From Tepidimonas taiwanensis (lineage in GTDB: Bacteria; Pseudomonadota; Gammaproteobacteria; Burkholderiales; Burkholderiaceae_C): DNA of 64,000 nucleotides. Each line of letters begins with the position of its first letter. Position 1 is the stretch's first letter. The notes below the pieces were generated by a model. The model had not been told where the DNA came from and searched no databases. It saw only the letters and a program-made list of their open reading frames with translations. The stretch covers positions 620,001 through 684,000 of the forward strand of contig NZ_CP083911.1 of the NCBI RefSeq assembly GCF_020162115.1, in the 5' to 3' direction. A program made the translations under genes and the position numbers. Shown here in pieces: positions 29,406 through 37,440 of this stretch.

Positions 29406-31027
29406 GTTGCCCCTGAAAAATTCACCCCACCGCTCGCAGCGTCCCTGGCATGGGGGTGGTGAGCGCGCGCTTTGCCTGCTCGATGGTTTGTAGCAGGCGC
29501 AGCAGCAGACGCAAAAGAACCGCCACAAGGGGGCCGATGCCCCGCTTGGCGATCATGCGCAGCAGCCAGCGGATGTTGTAGCCGGCCGCGCACAGCACCG
29601 CGTGCAGCCGATCGCCCCGCTCGCCCTTGAGGTGACAGCGATCCATGCGGCAATCGGCCTTCAGGTGCCCGATGATGGGTTCGATGGCCTGGCGGCGCTT
29701 GAGCCGGCGCCGATCGGAGCGACTCAGGCACCGCCAGCGCCCGCGGTGCACGATGCGCACCTGTGGGTTGTCGGCCTCCACCCCGCGGTAGCCCAGGTCC
29801 ACGTACACCTCGGTGGGAGCGACGGCGTTGTCCTGCATCAGGATGGTGGCCTGTTCGAGCTGCGCCCACAGGGTGTGTCCGTCGTAGGGATTGCCGTGAA
29901 AGGCGCGCGCACCCACGACCAGGTTGTGCTGCAGGGTGCTGGCCACACCGACCTTCACCCCGAACTCGTAGGGGCTGCGCGCCTTGCCTTTGCTGATGCA
30001 ATCGACCTCCGGTGCGTGCCAGGCATACAGCTTGGGATGCCCTGCGTTGGCCTTGCGCTGGCGGCTCTGCGCCATGATCTGTTGCGCCTTGGCCAGCGAC
30101 TCGCCCAGGGCCTCGCGTGCAGCCTGCGTCAGTGCCGTGGCTTTGCGCTCGATCTCGCGCGCCAAGCGTCCCACGATCGTGGCCTGGCGCTCGATGGTGC
30201 GGCGCAGCCGCTTGAACTGCCTGGCATGCGCGTAGCCGGCAGCCTTGCGCCGCAGTCGCTGCCCCTCCTTCGCAAAGGTCTGCTTGAGCTGCACCCCGGC
30301 GTTCTTGGCCGCCGCCACGAGCTTGACTCGCGCCACCTCCAGCAGCCGGCTGTCGCTGGGGTGGGCGATGGCCTTGTGCTGCACGGTGCTGTCCACCACC
30401 AGGTGCTCGAGCGCCTGCGGCTCGATGAGCTCGAGTTCGACCGCCACATTGATCGTCTGCGCCAGCAGCTCCTCCACCCCTTTCTTCCCCGAGCCACTGG
30501 CGAAACTTCACCAGCGTCGTGGCATCGCACGGCAGCCGATCCTCGTAGTAGGCACAGCCCGAGAAATACTGCCAGCGGGGCGTGTCTCTCCAGCGCTGCA
30601 CCACGCCTTCATCGGACTCGTTGAAGGCGTGCTTGAGGTACAGCAGGCTGATCATGATGCGCAGCGGCACGCGCGGCCGCCCCGCGCGGCTGGTGCGCCG
30701 GGTGCGCGCGCGCTGCTCACCGAAGAGGTCGATCGCGTCGTCCAGCGCCTCGACAGCCTGGCTGCGGGGTGCGCGCGCCAGGCGCTGCGCGATCGCGTGC
30801 TCGAGCCGCTGCCACGGCATGCGCTGTGCCAGCACCGCCAGTGGGTGGCGCACATCGATCATGTGCTCCAGACGCAGCCGGAAAAAATCCTCGCTGTGCA
30901 TGCACTCGGCCATGGTCAGAACTCCCAGCAACCGCGTCGAGGGTGGCAAAAAGCTGGGAGAAATTGTACCGCAAAACAGCCAAAAACGAACGCTTTATCA
31001 ACGGGTTAGGAATATTTCAGGGGCGAC
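29406..31027 (-). mobile_element. Insertion sequence copy 2, relative of copy 1, inside bcsA
   Basis: An element of 1622 bases with inverted ends (31008-31027 read inward begins GTCGCCCCTGAAATATTC; 29406-29425 begins GTTGCCCCTGAAAAATTC) and a GAAGTA duplication on each side. The transposase runs in the same direction as bcsA. The start-proximal end is almost identical to that of copy 1, while the internal sequence differs by many substitutions, so these are two related elements, not one recently copied element. Its transposase gene is frameshifted. Confidence 0.9.
29422..30913 (-). pseudogene. Frameshifted DDE transposase of IS copy 2
   Basis: Starts at 30913 (MAECMHSEDFFRLRLEHMID) and aligns with the copy 1 transposase throughout. 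At about 30480-30490 the frame breaks: the coding strand reads GAAGAAAGGGGTGGAGG where GAAGAAGGGGTGGAGG would continue LGEEGVEEL. One extra A explains it, and without it the gene is 497 codons, like copy 1 (498 residues). The downstream part (351 residues from about 30477) keeps the catalytic region. The element is probably unable to move itself, unless ribosomes shift frame at this A3G4 stretch, which cannot be judged here. Confidence 0.88.
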
Positions 31028-31033
31028 GAAGTA
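31028..31033. repeat. Right 6-bp target duplication (GAAGTA)
   Basis: The second copy of GAAGTA, directly after IS copy 2. Confidence 0.85.
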
Positions 31034-31900
31034 GTGAGGGGTTTGGACGAGGAATAGTTTGGGATCTTGTAAGAAAAAGCCAACGGTATTTTCCAGAATA
31101 TCGGCCGTGGGGACGTGATCCGCATCGAGAATGAGAACCAGATCCCCACGGCAGTGATCACGTAGCGCCTGGTTGAGGTTGCCCGCTTTGGCGTGCTCGT
31201 TGCGCTCGCGAGTCACATATATGGCGCCGACACGTTCGCACAGCGCTTTGAGCGTGCGATGCCGCTCCCAAGCTTGCGCACCGATATCGCGACGCTGTCG
31301 CCGTTGAACCGTTCCGCCGTCATCGCACAAATATACCTTGTAGCGTGATTTGGGGTAGCGGAGCTGGGTTGCGGCCAGCAGCGTGATTTCCAACAGCTCG
31401 GGGTCCTCGTTATAGCTGGGAATCAGGATGTCGACGGTGGGGAGTTGGTCGGGATCTCGGGGTAAAGGCGGTGGTTTGCGCTCGATTGGGTAGGCGTTGA
31501 CGAACGCGCCGATCAGATAAATTGTCAAACCATACAGCTCGGCGGCCAATAACAGCAGCGCGCCAATAAAACTGAAAAAATCGTGATAGCTGATCGTATA
31601 GTTGATCCGCCAGGAAAAATAGCGCAACGACAGGAACACCGCGAGGGCAATCGCAAACAGCCGTAGCCAGGTGACTTCACGTCGCCGTTGGGTCTCCATG
31701 CGGTCGAACAGGCGCATGATCACGCCGAGTACGATCAAGCATGCAACCGCCATCACGGCTTGGGCCGTGCGCTCGACAGGTATCGACGCCAACCAGACCA
31801 GACCCAGCATCAGTCCAATCCAAAGGGCGCGCCGCGATATCAGGACGCGCACCCATCGGCGTGCCCGATGGGTCGGCACATGAAGCATTGGGGACGACAC
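31028..31900 (-). pseudogene. bcsA: 5' part of bcsA, cut off by IS copy 2
   Basis: Encodes residues 1-291 of the cellulose synthase: four predicted N-terminal membrane helices, then the start of the family 2 glycosyltransferase domain with DILIPSYNEDPELLE, the UDP-binding DDGG (VYLCDDGGTVQ), and the metal-binding DAD (LVLILDADHVPT). Translation would run nine residues into the IS and stop at 30998. The start is ATG at 31900, six bases after the preceding gene's stop. The normal enzyme polymerises UDP-glucose when its PilZ domain binds c-di-GMP. Confidence 0.92.
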
Positions 31901-31906
31901 GGTGCG

Positions 31907-32551
31907 TCAGGGTCGGGTTCGGACTTGCGTGCTGGACTTGTCGATTTGCGGGGTATCGTTTGCAAGCCGACTGCTACCGCTGCTTACGAGGTCAACCGAC
32001 TTCGGCGGCAGGGCGACGGTTTGGATAGTGGCGGTGGCCGGTTTTGCCCAGGAGCGGTTCTGCGTATCCGGCTGGCTGGCCAATGTCATGGGTGCCCGGA
32101 TATTCTCGGCCACCGTGACGGTGCCCCGGTGGATGCGGTCTTCCACCCCGTCCGGAAACTCGGGGTCGGCGGGTCGGCGCTCCGGTATCACTTCCGTTTC
32201 GGTCTCCCCGCCGATGGGGGGGAGGGCTTTTTCGGTGCGCTCGTGGTGCGCATCCTGGGTATCGGTCTCACAGGAGGCCCGCGGTGAAGGGGGCACCGAC
32301 GGTTCGTCACGTTGGGTGTCCCGCGCCGTCTGCGCCGACGAGGCGAGGGACGGGCAACCCTGTTGGGGAGCACCGGGTTTTGCGACCATCTGGTCAATTT
32401 GGCGCCGCAGCGAACGCAACTCCCGTCGCAGCAGCAGCGTGTCCCCGACGGCGAACGAAGCCAGCCCGAAAACGATCCCCCACAGGGGGCCGAGCAACAG
32501 CAGCGCGGTGAATGCAACGAGAGTTGTCAAAAAAGCGGGAATTTGTCGCAT
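31907..32551 (-). CDS. Unknown membrane-anchored protein heading the cellulose operon
   Basis: I do not recognise this 214-residue protein. Visible are a hydrophobic N-terminal hairpin or helix (residues about 6-36, LLLLGPLWGIVFGLASFAVG), a short charged coiled-coil stretch (LLRRELRSLRRQIDQM), and a long disordered, Ser/Thr/Pro/Glu-rich tail without motifs. The start is ATG at 32551; a GTG at 32563 would add four residues. It ends six bases before the bcsA ATG, so it is the first gene of the operon and probably an accessory cellulose-synthesis factor. It does not look like BcsQ, BcsE, BcsF, BcsG or BcsD. Confidence 0.65.
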   Translation of the reverse strand: MRQIPAFLTTLVAFTALLLLGPLWGIVFGLASFAVGDTLLLRRELRSLRRQIDQMVAKPGAPQQGCPSLASSAQTARDTQRDEPSVPPSPRASCETDTQDAHHERTEKALPPIGGETETEVIPERRPADPEFPDGVEDRIHRGTVTVAENIRAPMTLASQPDTQNRSWAKPATATIQTVALPPKSVDLVSSGSSRLANDTPQIDKSSTQVRTRP

Positions 32552-32681
32552 GGCACTCTGCACTCTCTGTCACGTCCACCTGTCGGACGTCGCGATTGTC
32601 GCGGTCAACGCGGGGGGCGCTGGACCGACGGGTTGAACGGCATGCGCCCCTCACAGATCGAGCACCGAGCCCGCGCTTGCG

Positions 32682-32687
32682 ATTATA
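32682..32687 (-). promoter_or_regulatory. Candidate -10 box of the cellulose operon
   Basis: A perfect TATAAT on the minus strand about 130 bases before the first operon gene. No good -35 box lies 16-18 bases upstream (AGTCGT at 17), which would suit an activator-dependent promoter. No c-di-GMP riboswitch was recognised in the leader. Confidence 0.4.
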
Positions 32688-32724
32688 CGACACTTTCTAC
32701 ATAGACGACTCGTTAAACTTTCTC

Positions 32725-32752
32725 AAAAAAAAGCCCGCCGGAGCCGGCGGGC
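32725..32752 (-). terminator. Rho-independent terminator of the iron-binding protein gene
   Basis: A nine-pair perfect stem (GCCCGCCGG/CCGGCGGGC, 33-52 of the 32700 block) with a two-base loop, followed on the minus strand by eight T (A-run 32725-32732). It lies about 100 bases past the stop at 32855 and insulates the cellulose promoter. Confidence 0.9.
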
Positions 32753-32854
32753 AGCAAGCACCATGGGGTGCACACTACCAGGAGAGCGTTGCGACGGCGG
32801 CGCGGGGTGGGCGTAACGCCTGCGGTGCGCGGCGCCGCGTCGTGGGAAGCGGTG

Positions 32855-33934
32855 TCACTTGTAGCCCGCGCGATCCAGCATCTGCTGGACCTTGGTCAGG
32901 TTTTTCGCGACGACAGACAGCGGGATCGTGTCGGCCTTGAAGTTGTCGCCGCCGATGGCTTTGAGCGCCGGGTTGTCGATCGTCACGCCTTTGGCGGTCG
33001 GGAACTCGTTGTTACCGTTGGCAAAGTAGTCCTGCGCGAACGGGCTGGCGAGGAACTCCATGAACTGGATGGCGGCGTCGACGTTCTTGCTGTGGCGCGC
33101 GACCGCGGCACCGGCAATGTTGACGTGGGTACCGGTCGTGGCCTGGTTCGGGAAGACCACGCGCACGCGCTCCATCACTTTGCGGTCCTCGGGTTTGTCG
33201 GACTTGACCAGCCGCGCGATGTAGTAGCTGTTGGTCAGCGCCACGCCGCACTCGCCACTGGCGACGGCGCGGATCTGGTCCGTGTCGCCCCCCTTGGGCG
33301 GGCGCGCCATGTTGGCGACCAGGCCGTTGAGCCACGCCTGGCCTTTTTCGTCACCCAGGCGCTCGATCACGGTGGCAAACAGCGACAGGTTGTACGGGTG
33401 CGAGCCCGAGCGCGTGCACAGCAGGCCCTTGAGCTTCGGGTCGGCGAGCTGTTCGTAGGTGGCGACATCCTCGGCCTTGACGCGCAGCGGGTCGTACACG
33501 ATGACGCGCGCGCGCGTCGAAAAACCGGTCCACGTCACGCCCTCGGGCGTGGGCGCGGCGCGCAGGTGCGCGGGGATGGCGGCGTCGAGCTTGGCGGACT
33601 TGATGGGGCGGAACAACCCCTGCGCGTCGGCGACCGCCATGCGCGCCGCGTCGACCAGCAGCACCACATCCGCGGGGGAGGCGGCACCCTCGGCCTTCAG
33701 GCGCGCGACAATGCCGGCATCGTCGCCGTCGACGCGTTTGATCTGGATGCCCGTCAACTTGGTGAAGTTTTGGTACATCACCTCGTCGGTCGGGTAGTGG
33801 CGCGCCGAGTACAGGTGCAGTACCTTGTCCTGCGCGTTCGCGGGGTTGATGCCGAAGACGGTAGACGACAGGGCCAGCACGGCGAGCGCGGCTTGACTGA
33901 GCTGGCGGCGCAGGCGGTTCGGACGAAGCGACAT
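32855..33934 (-). CDS. Fe(III) ABC transporter periplasmic binding protein (FutA/FbpA-like)
   Basis: Binds ferric iron in the periplasm for import. The 359-residue protein has a signal peptide (cut near INPANAQ) and the family opening VLHLYSARHYPTDEVMYQNF, with SARHY and later NSYYIARL supplying the tyrosines typical of iron binding. ATG at 33934 is chosen for its GAGGAG ribosome site seven bases before; an upstream start five codons earlier is less likely. No permease or ATPase genes are adjacent. A Fur box lies about 90 bases upstream over the promoter region, so it should be made when iron is scarce. Confidence 0.93.
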   Translation of the reverse strand: MSLRPNRLRRQLSQAALAVLALSSTVFGINPANAQDKVLHLYSARHYPTDEVMYQNFTKLTGIQIKRVDGDDAGIVARLKAEGAASPADVVLLVDAARMAVADAQGLFRPIKSAKLDAAIPAHLRAAPTPEGVTWTGFSTRARVIVYDPLRVKAEDVATYEQLADPKLKGLLCTRSGSHPYNLSLFATVIERLGDEKGQAWLNGLVANMARPPKGGDTDQIRAVASGECGVALTNSYYIARLVKSDKPEDRKVMERVRVVFPNQATTGTHVNIAGAAVARHSKNVDAAIQFMEFLASPFAQDYFANGNNEFPTAKGVTIDNPALKAIGGDNFKADTIPLSVVAKNLTKVQQMLDRAGYK

Positions 33935-34020
33935 ATCAAGACTCCTCAAAGAGAAGAAGGGGGAAGACGCAACGATTGGTCGATCGGGTAGAAGCCATCG
34001 GTTGCCTCGATATTACCACA

Positions 34021-34039
34021 AACGAAAATCATTCTCGTT
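34021..34039. promoter_or_regulatory. Fur box between the iron-binding protein and patatin genes
   Basis: AACGAAAATCATTCTCGTT is a 19-base inverted repeat with one mismatched pair around its centre, very close to known Fur sites. It lies in the divergent region and ends one base before the ATG at 34040. On the minus strand a possible -10 (TAATAT) follows it, so Fur bound here would block the iron-binding protein promoter. It would also mask the start of the plus-strand gene. Confidence 0.8.
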
Positions 34040-35047
34040 ATGAAAAAATCATCGCGCTTCGTCTCATCGGTCGAGGGCTGGCGTGGTGCCGCCTGGTCGC
34101 GTCGCCACTGGATCGGTGGCGGCATGGCATCCGCCCTGGCGGTGGCGCTGTGGGGGTGTGCGACGCCGCCTCCCGAGCCCGTCCCTGGCACGCTACCGCC
34201 CGCGGCCCCACCGGAGCCGCCTGCGCCGGTGCCAACGCGGCCGCCCCGGCTGGGCCTGGCGCTGGGGGGCGGTGCCGCGCGCGGTTTTGCCCACATCGGC
34301 GTGATCCAGGTGCTAGAGCGCGAGGGTATCCGCCCCGATCTGGTGGTCGGGACGTCGGCTGGATCGCTGGTCGCGGCTCTGTACGCGCACGGCCTGTCGG
34401 GTGCGGCGCTGGAGAGGGCCGCGCTGGAGATGGAGGAGGCGATGATCGCCGACTGGACGGTGCCGATCTTCAACCGCGGGCTGCTGCGCGGGGAGGCGCT
34501 GGCGCGCTACGTCCACCGCATGGTGCAGGGGCGGCTGATCGAGGCGATGCCGCTGCCGCTGGGGATCCTGGCCACCGACCTCGCGACCGGGCAGCCGGTG
34601 CTGTTCCGCCGCGGGGACACGGCCACCGCCGTGCGCGCCTCGAGCGCGGTGCCGGGCGTGTTTTCGCCGGTGTCGATCGCTGGCCGCGCTTATGTGGACG
34701 GCGGGCTGGTCGCGCCGGTGCCGGTGGAGCAGGCGCGCGAGATGGGGGCCGAGCTGGTGCTGGCTGTCGACATCAGCAGCCCGCCGGCGCCGCTGGCACA
34801 GACCGACCCGGTGCGCGTGCTGCTGCAGACGTTCACGATCATGGGGCAGACGATCAACCGCCACGTGCTGGCGCGCGCCGACGTGGTGGTGCGCCCGGCG
34901 CTGGACGGCGTGGCCAGCACCGATTTCGCGGCGCGCGAACGCAGCATCGCCGCAGGCCGCGCGGCGATGCAGGCGGCGCTGCCGCGGCTGCGCGAGCGGC
35001 TGCAGGCGCTGCGGAAGCCGCTGGCCGCCGCGCCCAACGGGCGCTGA
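34040..35047 (+). CDS. Patatin-like phospholipase, probable lipoprotein
   Basis: A serine lipid hydrolase of the patatin/RssA family, 335 residues from ATG 34040. It shows the oxyanion motif GGGAARGFAHIG, the nucleophile elbow GTSAG and the catalytic Asp in YVDGGLVAPVPV. A hydrophobic stretch ending ALWGC suggests a lipoprotein signal followed by a Pro-rich linker. The ATG at 34040 directly abuts the Fur box and has no ribosome site; ATG at 34124 (MASALAVALWGC) with GGTGGC before it may be the true start and gives a more normal signal peptide. Substrate unknown. Confidence 0.85.
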   Translation: MKKSSRFVSSVEGWRGAAWSRRHWIGGGMASALAVALWGCATPPPEPVPGTLPPAAPPEPPAPVPTRPPRLGLALGGGAARGFAHIGVIQVLEREGIRPDLVVGTSAGSLVAALYAHGLSGAALERAALEMEEAMIADWTVPIFNRGLLRGEALARYVHRMVQGRLIEAMPLPLGILATDLATGQPVLFRRGDTATAVRASSAVPGVFSPVSIAGRAYVDGGLVAPVPVEQAREMGAELVLAVDISSPPAPLAQTDPVRVLLQTFTIMGQTINRHVLARADVVVRPALDGVASTDFAARERSIAAGRAAMQAALPRLRERLQALRKPLAAAPNGR

Positions 35048-35081
35048 GACCGGACGGGCCGTCGAGGGGTTGCGCGTCGGC

Positions 35082-35107
35082 AAAAAAAACCCCGCCGAGC
35101 GGCGGGG
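35082..35107 (-). terminator. Rho-independent terminator of the phasin gene
   Basis: A perfect eight-pair stem (CCCCGCCG/CGGCGGGG, 35090-35107) with a two-base loop, followed on the minus strand by eight T (35082-35089). It lies between the convergent patatin and phasin genes. Confidence 0.9.
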
Positions 35108-35175
35108 CTGTGAAGGGTCCCTGAAAGGGATTTCGAAGAGACCCGAGGAGACAACTCGAAGCAAATCGTGGCCGT

Positions 35176-35751
35176 TCAGGCGGCGCTGCGGCGGCTGCGC
35201 GCCCCGGCACGGGGGGCGGGCGTGTTGGCGCGCACCGCCTGTTCGGCGAATTCGGTCATTTTCTGGGCGTTGCTCTCGGCAAGCGCCGACGCCTGCTGCA
35301 CCGCCCGCTGCACCGTTTCCATCGCCACCGCGGCGGCCTGCACGGCGTTGCGCATCGCCTCCACCGCGGCCTCCGTGCCGGCGGGGGCGTTGCGGGCGAT
35401 ATTGTCGGTCACGGCCTGCACCTTGGCCTGCAGATCGTGCGCCTGCTGCTGGGCCGCCTCGGCGAACGCGCCTTGGGTGCTGGCGGCGATTTCGTACAGC
35501 TGGCGGCTGTAAGCGATGGCCTTTTCGGCCAGCGGCTGCAGCAGCGCGGCCTGGCGTTGCAGCAGTTCCTGCGCGTCCTTGGCCGACAGCAGCGCCAGCG
35601 TCTGGTCGGCGGCGTCGCGCAGCGCCGCACGTGTGGCCTGGAGATTGAGCTCGACGAGCTTTTCCACCCCCTCCACCGCTTGCCGCGTCAGACCAAACAG
35701 TGTCTCGATGTTGGCCTTGTGGGCGGCGGCCAGTTGTTCGGGGGTCAGCAT
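35176..35751 (-). CDS. phaP: Phasin, PHA granule-associated protein
   Basis: Coats polyhydroxyalkanoate granules and controls their size. The 191-residue protein is almost wholly amphipathic helix, Ala/Gln-rich, with the phasin_2 opening MLTPEQLAAAHKANIETLFG and the following VEGVEKLVELNLQATRA. The tail is Ala/Arg-rich. ATG at 35751 has GGAGG five bases before it; the longer open frame upstream is not coding. A strong promoter and a palindrome resembling a PhaR site lie just upstream, and a good terminator follows. PHA synthase genes are not in the window. Confidence 0.93.
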   Translation of the reverse strand: MLTPEQLAAAHKANIETLFGLTRQAVEGVEKLVELNLQATRAALRDAADQTLALLSAKDAQELLQRQAALLQPLAEKAIAYSRQLYEIAASTQGAFAEAAQQQAHDLQAKVQAVTDNIARNAPAGTEAAVEAMRNAVQAAAVAMETVQRAVQQASALAESNAQKMTEFAEQAVRANTPAPRAGARSRRSAA

Positions 35752-35778
35752 CTCATCCTCCGTCTGTGGTTTGCCTTT

Positions 35779-35791
35779 GTTGCAATGCAAC
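35779..35791 (-). promoter_or_regulatory. Palindrome at the phasin promoter, possible PhaR operator
   Basis: GTTGCAATGCAAC is a 13-base inverted repeat located just downstream of the phasin -10 box, where a repressor would block transcription. Phasin genes in this group are repressed by PhaR, which also binds PHA. The assignment is inferred. Confidence 0.5.
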
Positions 35792-35800
35792 ATTGGCAAA

Positions 35801-35830
35801 ATTGTACCCACATCGCGGGGCGGTTGGCAA
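35801..35830 (-). promoter_or_regulatory. Sigma-70 promoter of the phasin gene
   Basis: Minus strand TTGCCA (35825-35830), 18 bases, TACAAT (35801-35806): five of six matches in each box. It lies about 50 bases before the phasin ATG. Confidence 0.65.
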
Positions 35831-36013
35831 GGCCCCGCTGTCGGGTCCCGGTATCGGGGGCAATAGCGGGTCGGGTTGCGGAGTTGGTTGCAGCGCTGGT
35901 GCCCGGCGCATGCAGCCGACGCGCCAAGACGCCAGATGCGGGACCGGGGCCCGGAGGTCGGCGACGCGCACCCGGCCATCGCCGGCATCACGGGCATGGC
36001 ACACTGCCGCGCC

Positions 36014-36988
36014 ATGCAGGTGTTTTATGCCACCCAGTTCGTGCTGCCGCTGCCGCCGGGGCACCGCTTCCCGATGGCGAAGTACGCGCTGCTGCGCGAT
36101 ACGCTGGCCGGCGAGCCCGACATCCGCCTGCAGCAGGCGCCGCCGGCGAGCGACGGCGAGCTCGCACTGGTGCACACCCCGGCTTATATCGACGCGATCG
36201 AGCGCGGGACGCTGGCGCCGGCGCTGCAGCGCGAGATCGGTTTTCCGTGGTCGCCGGCGATGGCGGAACGCGCCCGCCGCTCCGTCGGCGCCACGATCCA
36301 GGCCTGCCGTGTGGCGCTGGCGGGCGAGGGGGTGGCGGCCAATATCGCCGGTGGCACCCACCATGCCTACGCGCACAAGGGCGGGGGGTTCTGCGTCTTC
36401 AACGATGCGGCGGTGGCGGCGCGGCTGATGCAGGCGGAGTGGGCGCGGCGCGGCCCCGGCGCGCGCGCGCGGCCGCTGCAAGTGGCGATCATCGACCTGG
36501 ACGTGCACCAGGGCAACGGCACGGCCAGCATCTTTCGCGACGACCCGACGGTGTTCACGCTGTCGCTGCACGGGGCGCGCAATTTTCCGTTTCGCAAGGA
36601 ACCCAGCGACTGCGACGTCGAGCTGCCGGACGGCTGTGGCGACGGGCAGTACCTGGAGGCGCTGGAGTGGGCGCTCGCCGAGCTGGAGCGGCGTTTTGAG
36701 CCGGGGTTGGTGATCTACCTGGCCGGCGCCGACCCGCACGAGGGTGACCGGCTGGGGCGGCTCAAGCTCACGGACGACGGCATGGAGGCGCGCGACCGGC
36801 GCGTGTTCGAGTGGGCGTGGCAGCGGCGCGTGCCACTCGCGATGGCGATGGCAGGCGGCTACGGGCACGATATCGCCACCACCGTGCGGGTGCAGCGCAA
36901 CACGTTCCGTGTCGCGCTGGCATACTGGCGGCGCTGGCGTGCGGTGGCACAATCGTCGGCCGACGACGACAGGAGAGCGCCCCCGTGA
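36014..36988 (+). CDS. Histone deacetylase/acetoin-utilisation-like zinc deacylase
   Basis: A zinc amidohydrolase of the HDAC/AcuC/AphA superfamily, 324 residues, cytoplasmic. It has the paired histidines in GGTHHAYAHKGGGFCVFND, the zinc ligands in IIDLDVHQGNG and LAGADPHEGDRLG, and a late GGYGHD. Such bacterial enzymes remove acetyl groups from proteins or polyamines; the substrate is unknown. The ATG at 36014 is chosen because family similarity begins there (QVFYATQFVLPLPPGHRFPM). The stop overlaps the next gene by GTGA, so it starts a three-gene operon with a thioesterase and a nitroreductase. Confidence 0.92.
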   Translation: MQVFYATQFVLPLPPGHRFPMAKYALLRDTLAGEPDIRLQQAPPASDGELALVHTPAYIDAIERGTLAPALQREIGFPWSPAMAERARRSVGATIQACRVALAGEGVAANIAGGTHHAYAHKGGGFCVFNDAAVAARLMQAEWARRGPGARARPLQVAIIDLDVHQGNGTASIFRDDPTVFTLSLHGARNFPFRKEPSDCDVELPDGCGDGQYLEALEWALAELERRFEPGLVIYLAGADPHEGDRLGRLKLTDDGMEARDRRVFEWAWQRRVPLAMAMAGGYGHDIATTVRVQRNTFRVALAYWRRWRAVAQSSADDDRRAPP

Positions 36989-37440
36989 GCAGCACGCCCC
37001 CCGCCGGTTCGCGCCCGCAGCCGTGGCCCCGATCCCACTACCGCGCCTGGCGGCCGATCGGCACGCGCTGGATGGACAACGACCTCTACGGTCACGTCAA
37101 TAACGTCGTTTATTACAGCTGGTTCGACACGGCGGTCAACGGCTACCTGATCGAGGCCGGCGCGCTCGACATCCACGCGGGCGAGGTGATCGGGCTGGTC
37201 GTGGAGACGCAGTGCCACTATTTTGCGTCGCTCGCGTTTCCGCAGCCGGTGGAGGCGGGTCTGCGCGTCGCGCACATCGGCCGCTCCAGCGTGCGCTACG
37301 AGGTCGGGATCTTCGCCGCCGGCGCCGCGGAGACGGCCGCGCGCGGGCACTTCGTGCACGTTTATGTCGACCGCGCCAGCCGCCGTCCGGTGGCGGCGCT
37401 GCCCACAGCGCTCGCGCGCACCCTGGGGGCTTTGCAATGA
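36985..37440 (+). CDS. Hotdog-fold acyl-CoA thioesterase (4-hydroxybenzoyl-CoA thioesterase type)
   Basis: A 151-residue hotdog enzyme that would hydrolyse a short or aromatic acyl-CoA. The signature is RWMDNDLYGHVNNVVYYSWF with the catalytic Asp and the HVNN loop, followed by VVETQCHYFASLAFPQPVE. The start is GTG at 36985, overlapping the deacetylase stop (GTGA), with AGGAG nine bases before. It ends ATGA into the nitroreductase gene. Substrate unknown. Confidence 0.9.
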   Translation: MSSTPPAGSRPQPWPRSHYRAWRPIGTRWMDNDLYGHVNNVVYYSWFDTAVNGYLIEAGALDIHAGEVIGLVVETQCHYFASLAFPQPVEAGLRVAHIGRSSVRYEVGIFAAGAAETAARGHFVHVYVDRASRRPVAALPTALARTLGALQ

